Below are positions 25,701 through 33,392 of a stretch of 38,920 nucleotides of DNA, piece after piece. Source of the DNA: Spirochaetota bacterium (lineage in GTDB: Bacteria > Spirochaetota > UBA4802 > JAFGDQ01); contig JAFGDQ010000024.1 in assembly GCA_016932015.1 (NCBI GenBank), forward strand, positions 1-38,920, read 5' to 3'. The position numbers and the translations under genes were made by a program. A model generated the notes under the pieces. The model saw only the letters and a list, made by a program, of their open reading frames with translations, searched no databases and was not told where the DNA came from. Position 1 is the stretch's first letter; every line of letters begins with the position of its first letter.

Positions 25701-28700
25701 CTTTACAGAAAGAATGCGATTGATGGACTTGAGGATGGATGGTATTATACGGAATCAGGGGATGATCAGGCAGAGTACATGAATCAATCCGTTTTTGATT
25801 TTAATCCTGAATCAGAAGACATTCTGATCATGAATAACGGACGTCCGTTCAGATCAGGAAACAGTGATGGAATTCTGTATTATAATGAATCAGACAAGCA
25901 CTTTCAATTTATGCATCATAACAGTATCTGGCAGAATGATACGATAGGTGATTTCAATGATACTGATTTTTCATATACAGAGGATTTGTGTTTAACAGGC
26001 AATTTTATTGATAATAATATTTCGGTAATAGTTAGCGATATTCAGGGAAGTGAAGCCAGTTTACTGGCAGACAGTTATGAAACTGATAGATACAATCTGG
26101 ATATTATATTTAAAGCAGGTTTCTTTGAGGATGATTTTTTAAGTGCTCCTTATGATTTCAGGGAAATGTTCCTGAATTATGGGAACATCAGGAACAGCGT
26201 ATTCTTTTTTACAGGAAATTTTATTATTGAAGGCGTTCAGCATCAGATCCTTGCAGTTGACAGCCGAACACAGGATCAGAAATGGTATGCGGGAACAATA
26301 GATATAGATAACAGAAAGGTTGTATTTACAGAATTATCTCCAAGTGCTTCAAACTCAACAATCTTCCAGAAAAACGGTTATACAGGTCTGTACAAATCCG
26401 CAGGAAACAGAATTATTTACGGAACCGAGACAAATGACAGGCCAAGGTTTCATGAAATATTTATAAATGAATATAATGAGATTGAACTTGTTTCATATTC
26501 CTCACTTGAAGCCGGATTAAAGTTTGAAGGTATTTTTGACAGTCTGAATAACCCGGTACTTAAAAGCGAATCCGAATGGAAATATTATGACTTAACAACG
26601 CGGCGGTTGAAGGACCTTGACCCTGATTTAAGCAGCAGCGATTATATTACCGGTACCGTACTGGGAAGAAACGATCTTATTGATAATTATTATCCATATG
26701 AGTGGATTCAGGGCGATTATAACGGAGACGGCAAAACAGACATTGGAATATTTCATCTTGGAGAGCGTAAATGGTATTTTGCAAACACAACAGGTACTGT
26801 TCCGGACCTTATAAATGAAGTTAAAAACGGCATTGGTGGTACTTATAAAATGGAATACGCTAATTCATCATCTCTTGATAATACCGGTGATGATAGTGTT
26901 TCCGACCTGCCTGTAAATTATAAGGTCTGCACCAAACTGACAGTTGAGGATGGAAGAGGCGACAGCATAGTTACAAATTATGAATATGCAGGCGGTTACG
27001 CGCATTCAGTATTTATAAACGGTTTTAAGGAAACCGATTATTTCGGTTTCAGTGAATTCAAGGTAATTGATGCGCTGGGCGGAAAAACAATAAATACTTA
27101 TTATAATGTTCCATATGATGACTTCAGAAGGAACAGGGCCCTTGCAGGAGCGATAAAGGAAAGCAGGTTTGTCGGAAGTGACGGTAAAGAATATTCGCGC
27201 ACAGAGTATGAATACAAGCTTCATGAAATAAATACTCCGGGTGCTCCCGTAAATCCGTTAAACGGGGAAGATCCGGTAAGTTATCTTATTGAGCCTGTTG
27301 AAGTGCGCAAATATGTAAGCAATGTTCTGTCAGAAACAAGAAAATCGAATATTGTGCTTACTCCATATAAGTATGAAATGGAGAGCAAAACCGAGAGTGT
27401 AACAGACCACTATTCAGACGCAGTTCATGCAGAGACTACTGTTTCAGGTTACAATGAATATGAAAATCTGGCTGACACGAATGAGACAAGGCTTGTACTT
27501 AAGAGAAATTATATAAATACCCCGAATGAAACAACATCGGAATATGAGTATGATTATAAAGGAAACCTGACAGGAGAAACCACGTCATACACCGGAACTG
27601 GATTAAGGGTTCCTGACAATACTGTTTTTGAATATGAATATGACGATTACGGAAACAAAATACTCACAAGAAATATAAGCGGATCTCCTGCCAGAATTAT
27701 TGAGACATCATATGACGATGCCGCAGGCCTTCACCAGTTTGTTACAGAGAAAAAAAGTTATACAGGAAGCATATACATAGCAACCGGATATACAATTAAT
27801 TACGGTTCCGGTTTTGGAAAGATATCGCAAATTACTGATCCTAACGGGAACAGCACATATTTTGACTTTGACGCATGCGGCAGGCTTTTCCGCCAGATGG
27901 CTGATACTGATTCCGGAATGAAGCGTGTACTTGATGAATATTATTATTCAGCAAATCTGCCTGACCCGCTTTCAGTTAAGGTAATTCAGTACACAGGTAC
28001 AACAGACCCGGATATACAAATACGCGTGTTTGCTGACGGTATGGGAAGAGGCATTCATACCATTAAAAGCGCAGGCCCCAATAATCAGGACAGGCTTTAT
28101 ACAAAAACCGGACTCATTGTTTACGATGCTGTAGGACGGGCAATAAGAAAGAGCCAGACTCACTGGGCCGGAAATGATGAGATTGATAAATTTGTACCTA
28201 ACGGAACTGAGAAGAATCCGAGAATGTATAAATTTGATGCTTCGAACAGAGTGACGAAAGTAACAGAACCAAAGGCATTTCCGGAAGAACCTGAAACATC
28301 TGTATCCTATACATATAATGATCCGTGGGAGACAATTACAGAGCACAGCATTGGCAGAAGCAAAAGAATAATAAAGAATGCCAGGGGGCTTGTGCTTTAT
28401 GTAGAGGATTCAGGTATTGGAGATGAAGGTGAAACAGTAAATGCTGCAATGGGTTTTGCTTATGATATTGCAGGGAATCGAATTAAGAAGATGGATCTGA
28501 CCGGCCCCCTAAATCCTCCCGGGGGGGACTTTGGTATGGATATTACAATTGATTCAGGTCAGTTTAATGTCGGAGTAAAGGAATCATCGGGAAGCAATAT
28601 TTGTCAGTGGAGATATGACGGTTTCGGAAGAGTGGCTGAATCGAGTGATCCTGATATGGGATATATTGAGTACCAGTACAACAATTTCGGGGAAGTCAGC

Positions 28701-31181
28701 CAAAAGAGGGACGGTCTGGACAGAATCATTCAAATGAGTTATGACAGGCTTGGAAGACTTACTGAAAAAGAGCTGCCAGGCGATGAAGGTACAGTATTTT
28801 ATGAATACGATGTAAATGCAGGAAGCGTTAACTGCATTGGAAAAGTCGTGCGAATTGATGATCCTTCACAGACAAAGGTATTCAGCTATGATATGCTGGG
28901 CAGAATAAATAAGGAAACGCGTACTATTAAAGCGCCTGCAGATGCTACGGCAGGTTTTTCAGGGGCTGTTACTACAGGTACTTTTGTTACAACATTTAAT
29001 TATGACTTTTTAAACAGAAAAAGAAAAATTGATTATCCTTCAGATCCTAATACCGGTATAGGAATAAGCGCTGTATATTCATATTCCGAAGCAGGTGTTA
29101 CCGGAGTTGATGTTTACAACAATGCGGGAAGAAAGGGAATCATTAATAATGTACTGTACAATGAATTCGGACAAATGATGGAAATTGACAGGGGCAACGG
29201 TACATCTACGCATTATGAATATGATATTAAAGGAAGACTTTCGAATCTTGTTACATTTACAGAAACAAACAGCACTGAGAAGAAACTGCAGGATGTATCA
29301 TATACCTTTAATATTGACAACAGCATTGCTTCAATTGTGAATTCTCCTGATCTGGATAATATTGGTGCATACCCGAATACAGTCAGATATGATTACACTT
29401 ATGACGGGCTTAACAGGCTTAAAAGAGCAGAGGGCCAGTATATGAAAGCTTCTGCCTTAAACGGAACCAGCCAGGATGTTGTGAATACATTTGAACAGGG
29501 CTTTGAATATGCTGACAACGGCAACATGGCAGCAAAGCATACACTTGATCCGTCTACACACATGATTATTGATTCCAGAACTTACGTATATAATGACGGT
29601 AATCATGCCACTACATCAGTACTGTCCGCATCTGAAGGCGATCAGCCTGTTTTTCAGATGCAGTATGATGCTGTAGGTAATATGACAACATACTCTGTTG
29701 CGTCTTCTGCATCTGACACAGCCAAGCTTCCATGGCAGAGTGGAGAAACATTTACTTCAAAAACAATGGTGTATGACTCATATAACAGATTAGTGCAGGT
29801 TTCCAATCCTGATCAGAGCAATGAACTTAAAGGATTGTACTGGTATGATGATCAGGGATTCAGGGTGCGTAAAATATCTCGAAGAGAAATTAATGAACAG
29901 ATAAGGGATGTTGAAACGCTCTATCCTTCCATGTACTTTGGTATGGAAAAGCACAGAACAACTTCAGGAAGTGAAATTGCGGATACCAGCTACTCGGTTA
30001 ACAACATTTATCTTAACGGAGTACGAATTGCAGCTGTTATCCCTTCAGGAAGCGCCAGATATTATTTGACTGACCAGGTTGACAGCGTCAAGGTTGTGGT
30101 TGATGACAACGGGGATGCTGTTACGCGTATGGAATATCTGCCATTTGGAGAAACGTGGTTTGTAGAAGGTAATGAGAGTGATTCTCCCAAGTACAATTCC
30201 CAGGAGCTTGATAAGGAAACCGGATTGTATTATTATAATTCGCGGCAATATAATGCAGAAATCGGACGCTTTGTTACTGCTGACACTGTCATAGATGGGG
30301 AGCTGGATACTCAGGGATGGAACAGGTATTCTTATTGCAAGAATAATCCGATTATGTATAAAGATCCGACTGGGCATGAGGGTGCTGCAGCGGCCCCGGG
30401 TCCTGCTTTGGGTGGCTATGCTGCTAATGGTGCTGCTTTTGCTGCTGCTATGAATGGAGGTAATGCAGCAGCTGTTGCAGCTGCTACTGCTGGTGCTGCC
30501 GCTGCTATGCCTGGGGCTAATCCCTACGGACAATATGGATATCTTACTGCTGATGTATTCGGTAAGATGCATGTAACTAATAATACATCTGGTGATCCAA
30601 TGGCGATGCTGATAGCTTTACTGAATCCAAGTGATGCGATTACTGATGCAGTACATTCTGCTGATAACCTAACAACTGTCGTTGAAGCTGCAATTGATCT
30701 ACCTTTTGTTCAACCAGGTGAACCAGATGCACACGGAAATCCAGGAACCTGGTGCAATCTTGCTGCAGACATAGCTGCAAATGATGCAGGAGCTGATACT
30801 TCGTCTATATTAAATATAAATCCTAATACAGGACTTCCTGATATTGCATGGACTAATGCAAATAGTATGTTTAATAATGCTCAAGATGCTGCTCATGACT
30901 CAGCAGATACTGGTGTTTATTTAACTACGCCAGAGAATGCGCAACAACTTGCAAATGAAGGTAAAGTCGTTTTGGCTATTCAACAAGGACCTCGTTCTTC
31001 AACTGGAGGATTAGGACATGGTCATGTCGGAGTAGTCGTCCCTAATGGTGGTATAACGGTTAGTTCTTTGGTGGGTGGGCCACTTATTGGACAAGCTGGA
31101 AGTAATCCAGGTGTTAGAGGTGCGAGTCAATCATTTAATAGCGGTAGGGCAGTGATATATGTTGCCTTACCTATGAGATAA
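22728..31181 (+). CDS. SpvB/Rhs lipoprotein, putative polymorphic toxin with cysteine-peptidase-like tip
   Basis: A 2817-residue lipoprotein (lipobox LFPSC, C20). Order: family N-module (about 35-230, with PYVGGAVEVVRI at 206-217); SpvB-type domain (about 285-345, PQIGNYGYMNLSYPVEVPAG, GLAGMGWSM); at least seven FG-GAP/VCBS blocks (DFNGDG and DYNGDG, about 590-917 and near 1325); YD/Rhs repeats (about 1600-2490); Rhs core end RFVTADTVIDGELDTQGWNR to DPTGHEG (about 2514-2553); an Ala/Gly-rich stretch; and a tip of about 260 residues. The tip has WCNLAADIA (C2676), AQQLANEGKVV, GHGHVGVVVP (H2764, H2766) and IGQAG, a Cys/His pattern of NlpC/P60- or CHAP-like peptidases. All nine tip Gln codons are CAA, while the core favours CAG. 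The best SD (AAGGAG) is 15 bases from ATG, unusually far. The exported gene downstream may be its immunity protein. Confidence 0.9.
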   Translation: MYRKLIYIFLAAAIALFPSCKDGGGSSGKSGVSLEQNTGSLVVNVSSTTSRLILTDEDMIPHSYVITGQGPNNSTFSRTLIEEDSAEIQGLVFGDWIIFVEALNSNNVSIAGGETFVTVHTGETATCDILVEPFTGLGTLDIAIEYPDDVENPSFEITLERKGYDPVELGYELNEILNRAEVYTQAEAGYYTLRISLYDETNSVDPYVGGAVEVVRIAQAQITSETIEITWAASGTDPGSANPDDPEFPSPGAPEGSDAISASTNHSGKEGLTSPELNPLAGAAYVNLPQIGNYGYMNLSYPVEVPAGRAGMQPAIGLSYSSSGTDGLAGMGWSMSTGLGVISRTSRYGELYYDERDVFMYNGKRLVKVQGPENSETGTYRMEIESGFMRFELTGTDEGGVWHVYNKAGTITVFGENQSDRIYNPDDETKTYIWNFSRSYDLNGNYAQAVYDESDFELNSFKYLKEIRYTGNTNTATPARQWVRFTYKDREKPYVSTSSGFIMKMTRLLDKIKVGWDDPLNSGTETVLWDYKMVYETSEDSGRPLLKTVESSRNTTKPEFKYQDAEHSLVWNVVNNPDYNSGIDPSKIKYFQGDFNGDGKSDMVFFNPDTGLWKAAESSINGGYNFPTYGSRYRGYDSEKKIQFFLENATGDYNGDGRADIAFYLPETRDFIVAEHTGRNFNFRNYGRLSVTGLDIFKCAWFTGDYDGNGLSDTVLFDEETGNWWLMSNKGGSFSFILFSKHFQNLFRDDYSPNSNMDSTSTSDNSDFGMDRDKIKFLSGDFNGDGRTDISIYDSRSGRFWVAENYRDDQIGFRLEWKLYKEFTVPEQVLFSNDNFCGDFNGDGLSDLLLFDRSTGNWILGETGESTLQLKIFSQAPQFREITRWLQGDFNGDGRTDIGFYSITDNNFWIGEADYDGFRYRIYNNLQYGPDPDEVLKTPLPKDEVKIEIGSAAVADAEETTVMQFSFDANYNFGNGELLFPGIYTEEPGLLLYRKNAIDGLEDGWYYTESGDDQAEYMNQSVFDFNPESEDILIMNNGRPFRSGNSDGILYYNESDKHFQFMHHNSIWQNDTIGDFNDTDFSYTEDLCLTGNFIDNNISVIVSDIQGSEASLLADSYETDRYNLDIIFKAGFFEDDFLSAPYDFREMFLNYGNIRNSVFFFTGNFIIEGVQHQILAVDSRTQDQKWYAGTIDIDNRKVVFTELSPSASNSTIFQKNGYTGLYKSAGNRIIYGTETNDRPRFHEIFINEYNEIELVSYSSLEAGLKFEGIFDSLNNPVLKSESEWKYYDLTTRRLKDLDPDLSSSDYITGTVLGRNDLIDNYYPYEWIQGDYNGDGKTDIGIFHLGERKWYFANTTGTVPDLINEVKNGIGGTYKMEYANSSSLDNTGDDSVSDLPVNYKVCTKLTVEDGRGDSIVTNYEYAGGYAHSVFINGFKETDYFGFSEFKVIDALGGKTINTYYNVPYDDFRRNRALAGAIKESRFVGSDGKEYSRTEYEYKLHEINTPGAPVNPLNGEDPVSYLIEPVEVRKYVSNVLSETRKSNIVLTPYKYEMESKTESVTDHYSDAVHAETTVSGYNEYENLADTNETRLVLKRNYINTPNETTSEYEYDYKGNLTGETTSYTGTGLRVPDNTVFEYEYDDYGNKILTRNISGSPARIIETSYDDAAGLHQFVTEKKSYTGSIYIATGYTINYGSGFGKISQITDPNGNSTYFDFDACGRLFRQMADTDSGMKRVLDEYYYSANLPDPLSVKVIQYTGTTDPDIQIRVFADGMGRGIHTIKSAGPNNQDRLYTKTGLIVYDAVGRAIRKSQTHWAGNDEIDKFVPNGTEKNPRMYKFDASNRVTKVTEPKAFPEEPETSVSYTYNDPWETITEHSIGRSKRIIKNARGLVLYVEDSGIGDEGETVNAAMGFAYDIAGNRIKKMDLTGPLNPPGGDFGMDITIDSGQFNVGVKESSGSNICQWRYDGFGRVAESSDPDMGYIEYQYNNFGEVSQKRDGLDRIIQMSYDRLGRLTEKELPGDEGTVFYEYDVNAGSVNCIGKVVRIDDPSQTKVFSYDMLGRINKETRTIKAPADATAGFSGAVTTGTFVTTFNYDFLNRKRKIDYPSDPNTGIGISAVYSYSEAGVTGVDVYNNAGRKGIINNVLYNEFGQMMEIDRGNGTSTHYEYDIKGRLSNLVTFTETNSTEKKLQDVSYTFNIDNSIASIVNSPDLDNIGAYPNTVRYDYTYDGLNRLKRAEGQYMKASALNGTSQDVVNTFEQGFEYADNGNMAAKHTLDPSTHMIIDSRTYVYNDGNHATTSVLSASEGDQPVFQMQYDAVGNMTTYSVASSASDTAKLPWQSGETFTSKTMVYDSYNRLVQVSNPDQSNELKGLYWYDDQGFRVRKISRREINEQIRDVETLYPSMYFGMEKHRTTSGSEIADTSYSVNNIYLNGVRIAAVIPSGSARYYLTDQVDSVKVVVDDNGDAVTRMEYLPFGETWFVEGNESDSPKYNSQELDKETGLYYYNSRQYNAEIGRFVTADTVIDGELDTQGWNRYSYCKNNPIMYKDPTGHEGAAAAPGPALGGYAANGAAFAAAMNGGNAAAVAAATAGAAAAMPGANPYGQYGYLTADVFGKMHVTNNTSGDPMAMLIALLNPSDAITDAVHSADNLTTVVEAAIDLPFVQPGEPDAHGNPGTWCNLAADIAANDAGADTSSILNINPNTGLPDIAWTNANSMFNNAQDAAHDSADTGVYLTTPENAQQLANEGKVVLAIQQGPRSSTGGLGHGHVGVVVPNGGITVSSLVGGPLIGQAGSNPGVRGASQSFNSGRAVIYVALPMR
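28503..28534. repeat. C/G-run palindromic insertion inside the Rhs gene
   Basis: GGCCCCCTAAATCCTCCC followed by GGGGGGGACTTTGG stands out in a gene that otherwise lacks such runs. TCCTCCC can pair with GGGGGGGA. It keeps frame and encodes TGPLNPPGGDFG between two YD-repeat segments. It resembles dispersed CCCCCTAAATCCCCC-type repeats of other bacteria. Confidence 0.5.
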
Positions 31182-31208
31182 ATTATACTATAATATTTGG
31201 AGGGTGAA

Positions 31209-31787
31209 ATGAAATTAAAAATAATAACGATTATTATTATTTTAACTAATATTTTATTTGCTGAAGATACTGAGGATTCAAAAAAAATTATAGGATTTTG
31301 GGCTACTTTATATACAGCTTCAGGTTTGGAATATGGATATGTATTTGATTCAGATGGATTTTTTTATTATTTAGATGAATCAGGAAATAATGTAAAATAT
31401 TTATATAGTGGTTCAATGGGTAAGTGGAAAATAGAAAATAATAAAATAATGATAAGAATTGAATACAATACTAAGTGGGAAAAGGAGTGGATTGAAGATG
31501 TACAAGGGTTTTACTATCCTGGAGAGAATAATAGTTGTATACTTATAAAAGATAAATTATCAAATTGGGAGTCAATTGGCGATATCAGAATATATACAAG
31601 TTCAAAATCTTATACTGATAAAGATGATTCTTATTCAAAACCTGCGAATATTTTTTTTCGTAAGATTCTTAATAAAGAAATACACCGATATCACGGATCT
31701 TATTGGAAAAGATGTGAGGAAGTGTCTAATTGTGATAGAGCGCAGTCAATTATTAGATTCTTTAAGAATACTAAAAAAAATAAGTAA
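31209..31787 (+). CDS. exported small protein, candidate immunity protein of the Rhs tip
   Basis: A 192-residue protein with a signal peptide (MKLKIITIIIILTNILFAED, cleavage after FA). I use ATG 31209, five bases after GGAGG, instead of the TTG at 31197 that would place the SD inside the gene. The mature part is beta-rich and lipocalin-like in pattern: KIIGFWATLY, GYVFDSDGFFYYLDE, GSMGKWKIENNKIMIRI. The C-terminal 50 residues are basic with two Cys. It begins 27 bases after the Rhs gene, same strand, in the same AT-rich, CAA-preferring composition as the Rhs tip. Position, export and composition suggest an immunity protein against an extracytoplasmic toxin; this is inference, and no family match is claimed. 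Confidence 0.8.
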   Translation: MKLKIITIIIILTNILFAEDTEDSKKIIGFWATLYTASGLEYGYVFDSDGFFYYLDESGNNVKYLYSGSMGKWKIENNKIMIRIEYNTKWEKEWIEDVQGFYYPGENNSCILIKDKLSNWESIGDIRIYTSSKSYTDKDDSYSKPANIFFRKILNKEIHRYHGSYWKRCEEVSNCDRAQSIIRFFKNTKKNK

Positions 31788-31801
31788 TAATTATAGTAGA
31801 T

Positions 31802-31822
31802 GACGATGAGGCGTCTTTTTTT
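31802..31822 (+). terminator. weak intrinsic terminator
   Basis: GACG-ATGAGG-CGTC followed by seven T, 15 bases after the stop of the candidate immunity gene. The stem is only four base pairs, so efficiency is doubtful. Confidence 0.4.
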
Positions 31823-31905
31823 GTCTGAATTATTGATTATGCAGTTTGCGTCCTCTTACGTGTTCAGTTTTATAATTCATCTAAGCGGTGAAACATGCTG
31901 CGAAT

Positions 31906-32037
31906 TTAGGGAAACAATCCCTAAGGTTAGGGAAAACATTCCCCATTATATGGAATGAATTTCACGGTATGGGGAAGACATCCCTTAGTTTGGAGAAGGC
32001 ATTTCCATGTAAGAATAGCTATCCCCATTAATGGGGA
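31906..32037. repeat. degenerate 21-bp tandem array with internal dyads
   Basis: GGGA-type cores recur at 31909, 31930, 31951, 31972 and (degenerate) 31993, exactly 21 bases apart, then more loosely to 32034. Individual units are dyads, for example TTAGGGAAACAATCCCTAA at 31906-31924, and CCCCATTAATGGGG at 32023-32036. There are no unique spacers, so it is not a CRISPR. No coding sense. Confidence 0.7.
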
Positions 32038-32145
32038 CGAAATTTTTGTATATGAATAGTAAGGCACCGAGATCGGGGAAAATATAATAAAGATAAAGCA
32101 GTAAACTCGAAGGAGAAGATTTCCAACTCGGCGTGATTTAAAGAG

Positions 32146-32346
32146 ACCCCCTCTGCCGCTTCGCGACATCTCCCCCTTTGCAGGGGGAGCAATCTGTAAG
32201 CAGGGGATTTTGGGTGCATACAGGACGATGAGTTGTTGACTGTCAGCAAAAGCGAAGGGGGCTGGATCAGACGATTTAATAATGGTGTACATAGCAGCAA
32301 CCATTGCTCCCCCTGTCAAGGGGGAGTGCCCGTAGGGCGAGGGGGT
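32146..32346. mobile_element. MITE-like element with hairpin-bearing inverted ends
   Basis: The left end (32146-32193) and the reverse complement of the right end (32303-32346) align: ACCCCCTC, a variable mini-hairpin, then CTCCCCCT-N4-AGGGGGAG (stems at 32170-32189 and 32307-32326) and GCAAT. The mini-hairpin differs: GCCGCTTCGCGAC on the left, TGCCCGTAGGGC on the right. The centre has no supported gene. This belongs to a widespread class of intergenic palindromic elements and lies about 100 bases before the DUF559 gene. Confidence 0.75.
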
Positions 32347-32443
32347 AAAAAGCACAGACAACCATCCCCGCTAAACGCAGCAAATTATGATAAGCGTTGG
32401 TAGCAAATATAGCAGTAAAGACAAAGAAAAACAGAGAAAACCA

Positions 32444-32797
32444 ATGCAGCGCATCTTCAACAGAACATCCGAACTCAAAAAAAGACGTACGCTAAGAGCA
32501 AACCTTACAGTTGAAGAGAAAATTTTCTGGGAGCAACTTAGAAACAAAAAGTTAAATGGATGCAGGTTCAGAAGACAATGCAGCATAGGACCATACGTCG
32601 TAGACTTTTACTGTTCGTCAATTAAACTCGCGATTGAAATAGACGGCGGAGTACATGATTGCGGATCAGCAAAGGAGTACGATAAAAATCGAGACGAGTT
32701 TATAAGGTCATTGGGAATAAATTTAATACGATTTAGTAATGAAGATATTCGAAGGAATCTGGATGTAGTTATAAAGATGTTACAGGGAGTAAAGTAG
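32444..32797 (+). CDS. DUF559 (Vsr-like) putative endonuclease
   Basis: A 117-residue DUF559 protein, related to the very-short-patch-repair endonuclease fold. Motifs: SELKKRRTLRANLTVEEKIFW near the N-terminus, RRQCSIGPYVVDFYC (43-57), IEIDGGVHD (64-72) and LGINLIRFSNEDI. D54, E65 and D67 are the likely metal-binding residues. I start at ATG 32444 since family members begin here; an ATG at 32387 would add 19 polar residues and has no SD either. Such genes are often found beside CCCCCT/AGGGGG palindromic elements, as here. The real activity is unproven. It converges on the RelE gene. Confidence 0.8.
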   Translation: MQRIFNRTSELKKRRTLRANLTVEEKIFWEQLRNKKLNGCRFRRQCSIGPYVVDFYCSSIKLAIEIDGGVHDCGSAKEYDKNRDEFIRSLGINLIRFSNEDIRRNLDVVIKMLQGVK

Positions 32798-32826
32798 TTC
32801 GTTCTTTGAAAACAGATTAGCAATAA

Positions 32827-33114
32827 TCATTTTAGCCGTAGTTTTAATCTTTTATAAAGATTTTCTCTGGCACCAATCATAAGAAGACGTACAATTCTTT
32901 CATCTTCGAATATCTGATAGATTATTCTGTAATCAATACCAAGATATTTGAAATGATAAGATTTTAAAGAGGAAAATTTTCCTGAAAGATTTTCAGCCTG
33001 ATACGGATCTTCTTTAATCAGTTTCAGATGATGATCCTGAATTAGCCGAATGACTTTTGGATGGATCTTTTTCAGATCTTTTTTAACGGGAGCAACAGCT
33101 TTGATCTTATACAT
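32827..33114 (-). CDS. RelE/ParE-type toxin
   Basis: A 95-residue protein of the RelE/ParE superfamily: MYKIKAVAPVKKDLKKIHPKV at the N-terminus (basic helices), then LKSYHFKYLGIDYRIIYQIFED and VRLLMIGARENLYKRL, the usual DYRIIY strand followed by the C-terminal G-R-E-x-x-Y segment. RelE members cut mRNA on the ribosome and ParE members poison gyrase; the sequence does not decide. It begins three bases after the stop of the small antitoxin gene, the normal antitoxin-first order. It forms a self-contained addiction module in the mobile-element cluster. Confidence 0.85.
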   Translation of the reverse strand: MYKIKAVAPVKKDLKKIHPKVIRLIQDHHLKLIKEDPYQAENLSGKFSSLKSYHFKYLGIDYRIIYQIFEDERIVRLLMIGARENLYKRLKLRLK

Positions 33115-33117
33115 AAT

Positions 33118-33288
33118 TTAATGATTAAATAATTCGTTTTCGTCCAAATCGTCGCTGCGGGATATTGACATTCTTTTAGATAATTCGTCCTGTTCCTTTT
33201 GATCTAAAAGAAGATATAAGTTATCTTTTTCCTGCGGTGGAAGTGAATCAATTTCTTTCAGAATTTGTTCAGCGGTTAGTTGAGGCAT
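33118..33288 (-). CDS. 56-aa antitoxin partner of the RelE-type toxin
   Basis: I translated this short gene myself: it opens MPQLTAEQILKEIDSLPPQE and ends SDDLDENELFNH, acidic and helical, the size and charge of small RelE/ParE antitoxins. The LTAEQIL...IDSLP...E pattern recalls prlF/addiction-module component proteins that precede RelE toxins. AGGAA lies about ten bases before the ATG. Its stop is three bases before the toxin ATG, so translation should be coupled. It lacks a recognisable DNA-binding N-terminus, so autoregulation by the pair is uncertain. Confidence 0.8.
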   Translation of the reverse strand: MPQLTAEQILKEIDSLPPQEKDNLYLLLDQKEQDELSKRMSISRSDDLDENELFNH

Positions 33289-33320
33289 TTTTATTATTCC
33301 TGTATGTAATTTCGATATTA

Positions 33321-33348
33321 ATTTAACAGATTTAACTCTTTAAGGCAA
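33321..33348 (-). promoter_or_regulatory. candidate promoter of the toxin-antitoxin operon
   Basis: On the minus strand TTGCCT (33343-33348), a 16-base spacer and TTAAAT (33321-33326). A start near 33314 would give a leader of about 25 bases with AGGAA. Confidence 0.4.
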
Positions 33349-33392
33349 TACTTTTACTAAAGATATAAACAAAAAATAATCAGCTGTATGTA

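Noticed and set aside
31906..32037. Possible CRISPR array
   Set aside because: The period is 21 bases with no unique spacers, units diverge from each other and no cas genes are nearby.
31927..32361. 144-codon and 90-codon minus-strand frames across the repeat array and MITE
   Set aside because: They run through palindromic repeats, have no SD and no protein-like composition.
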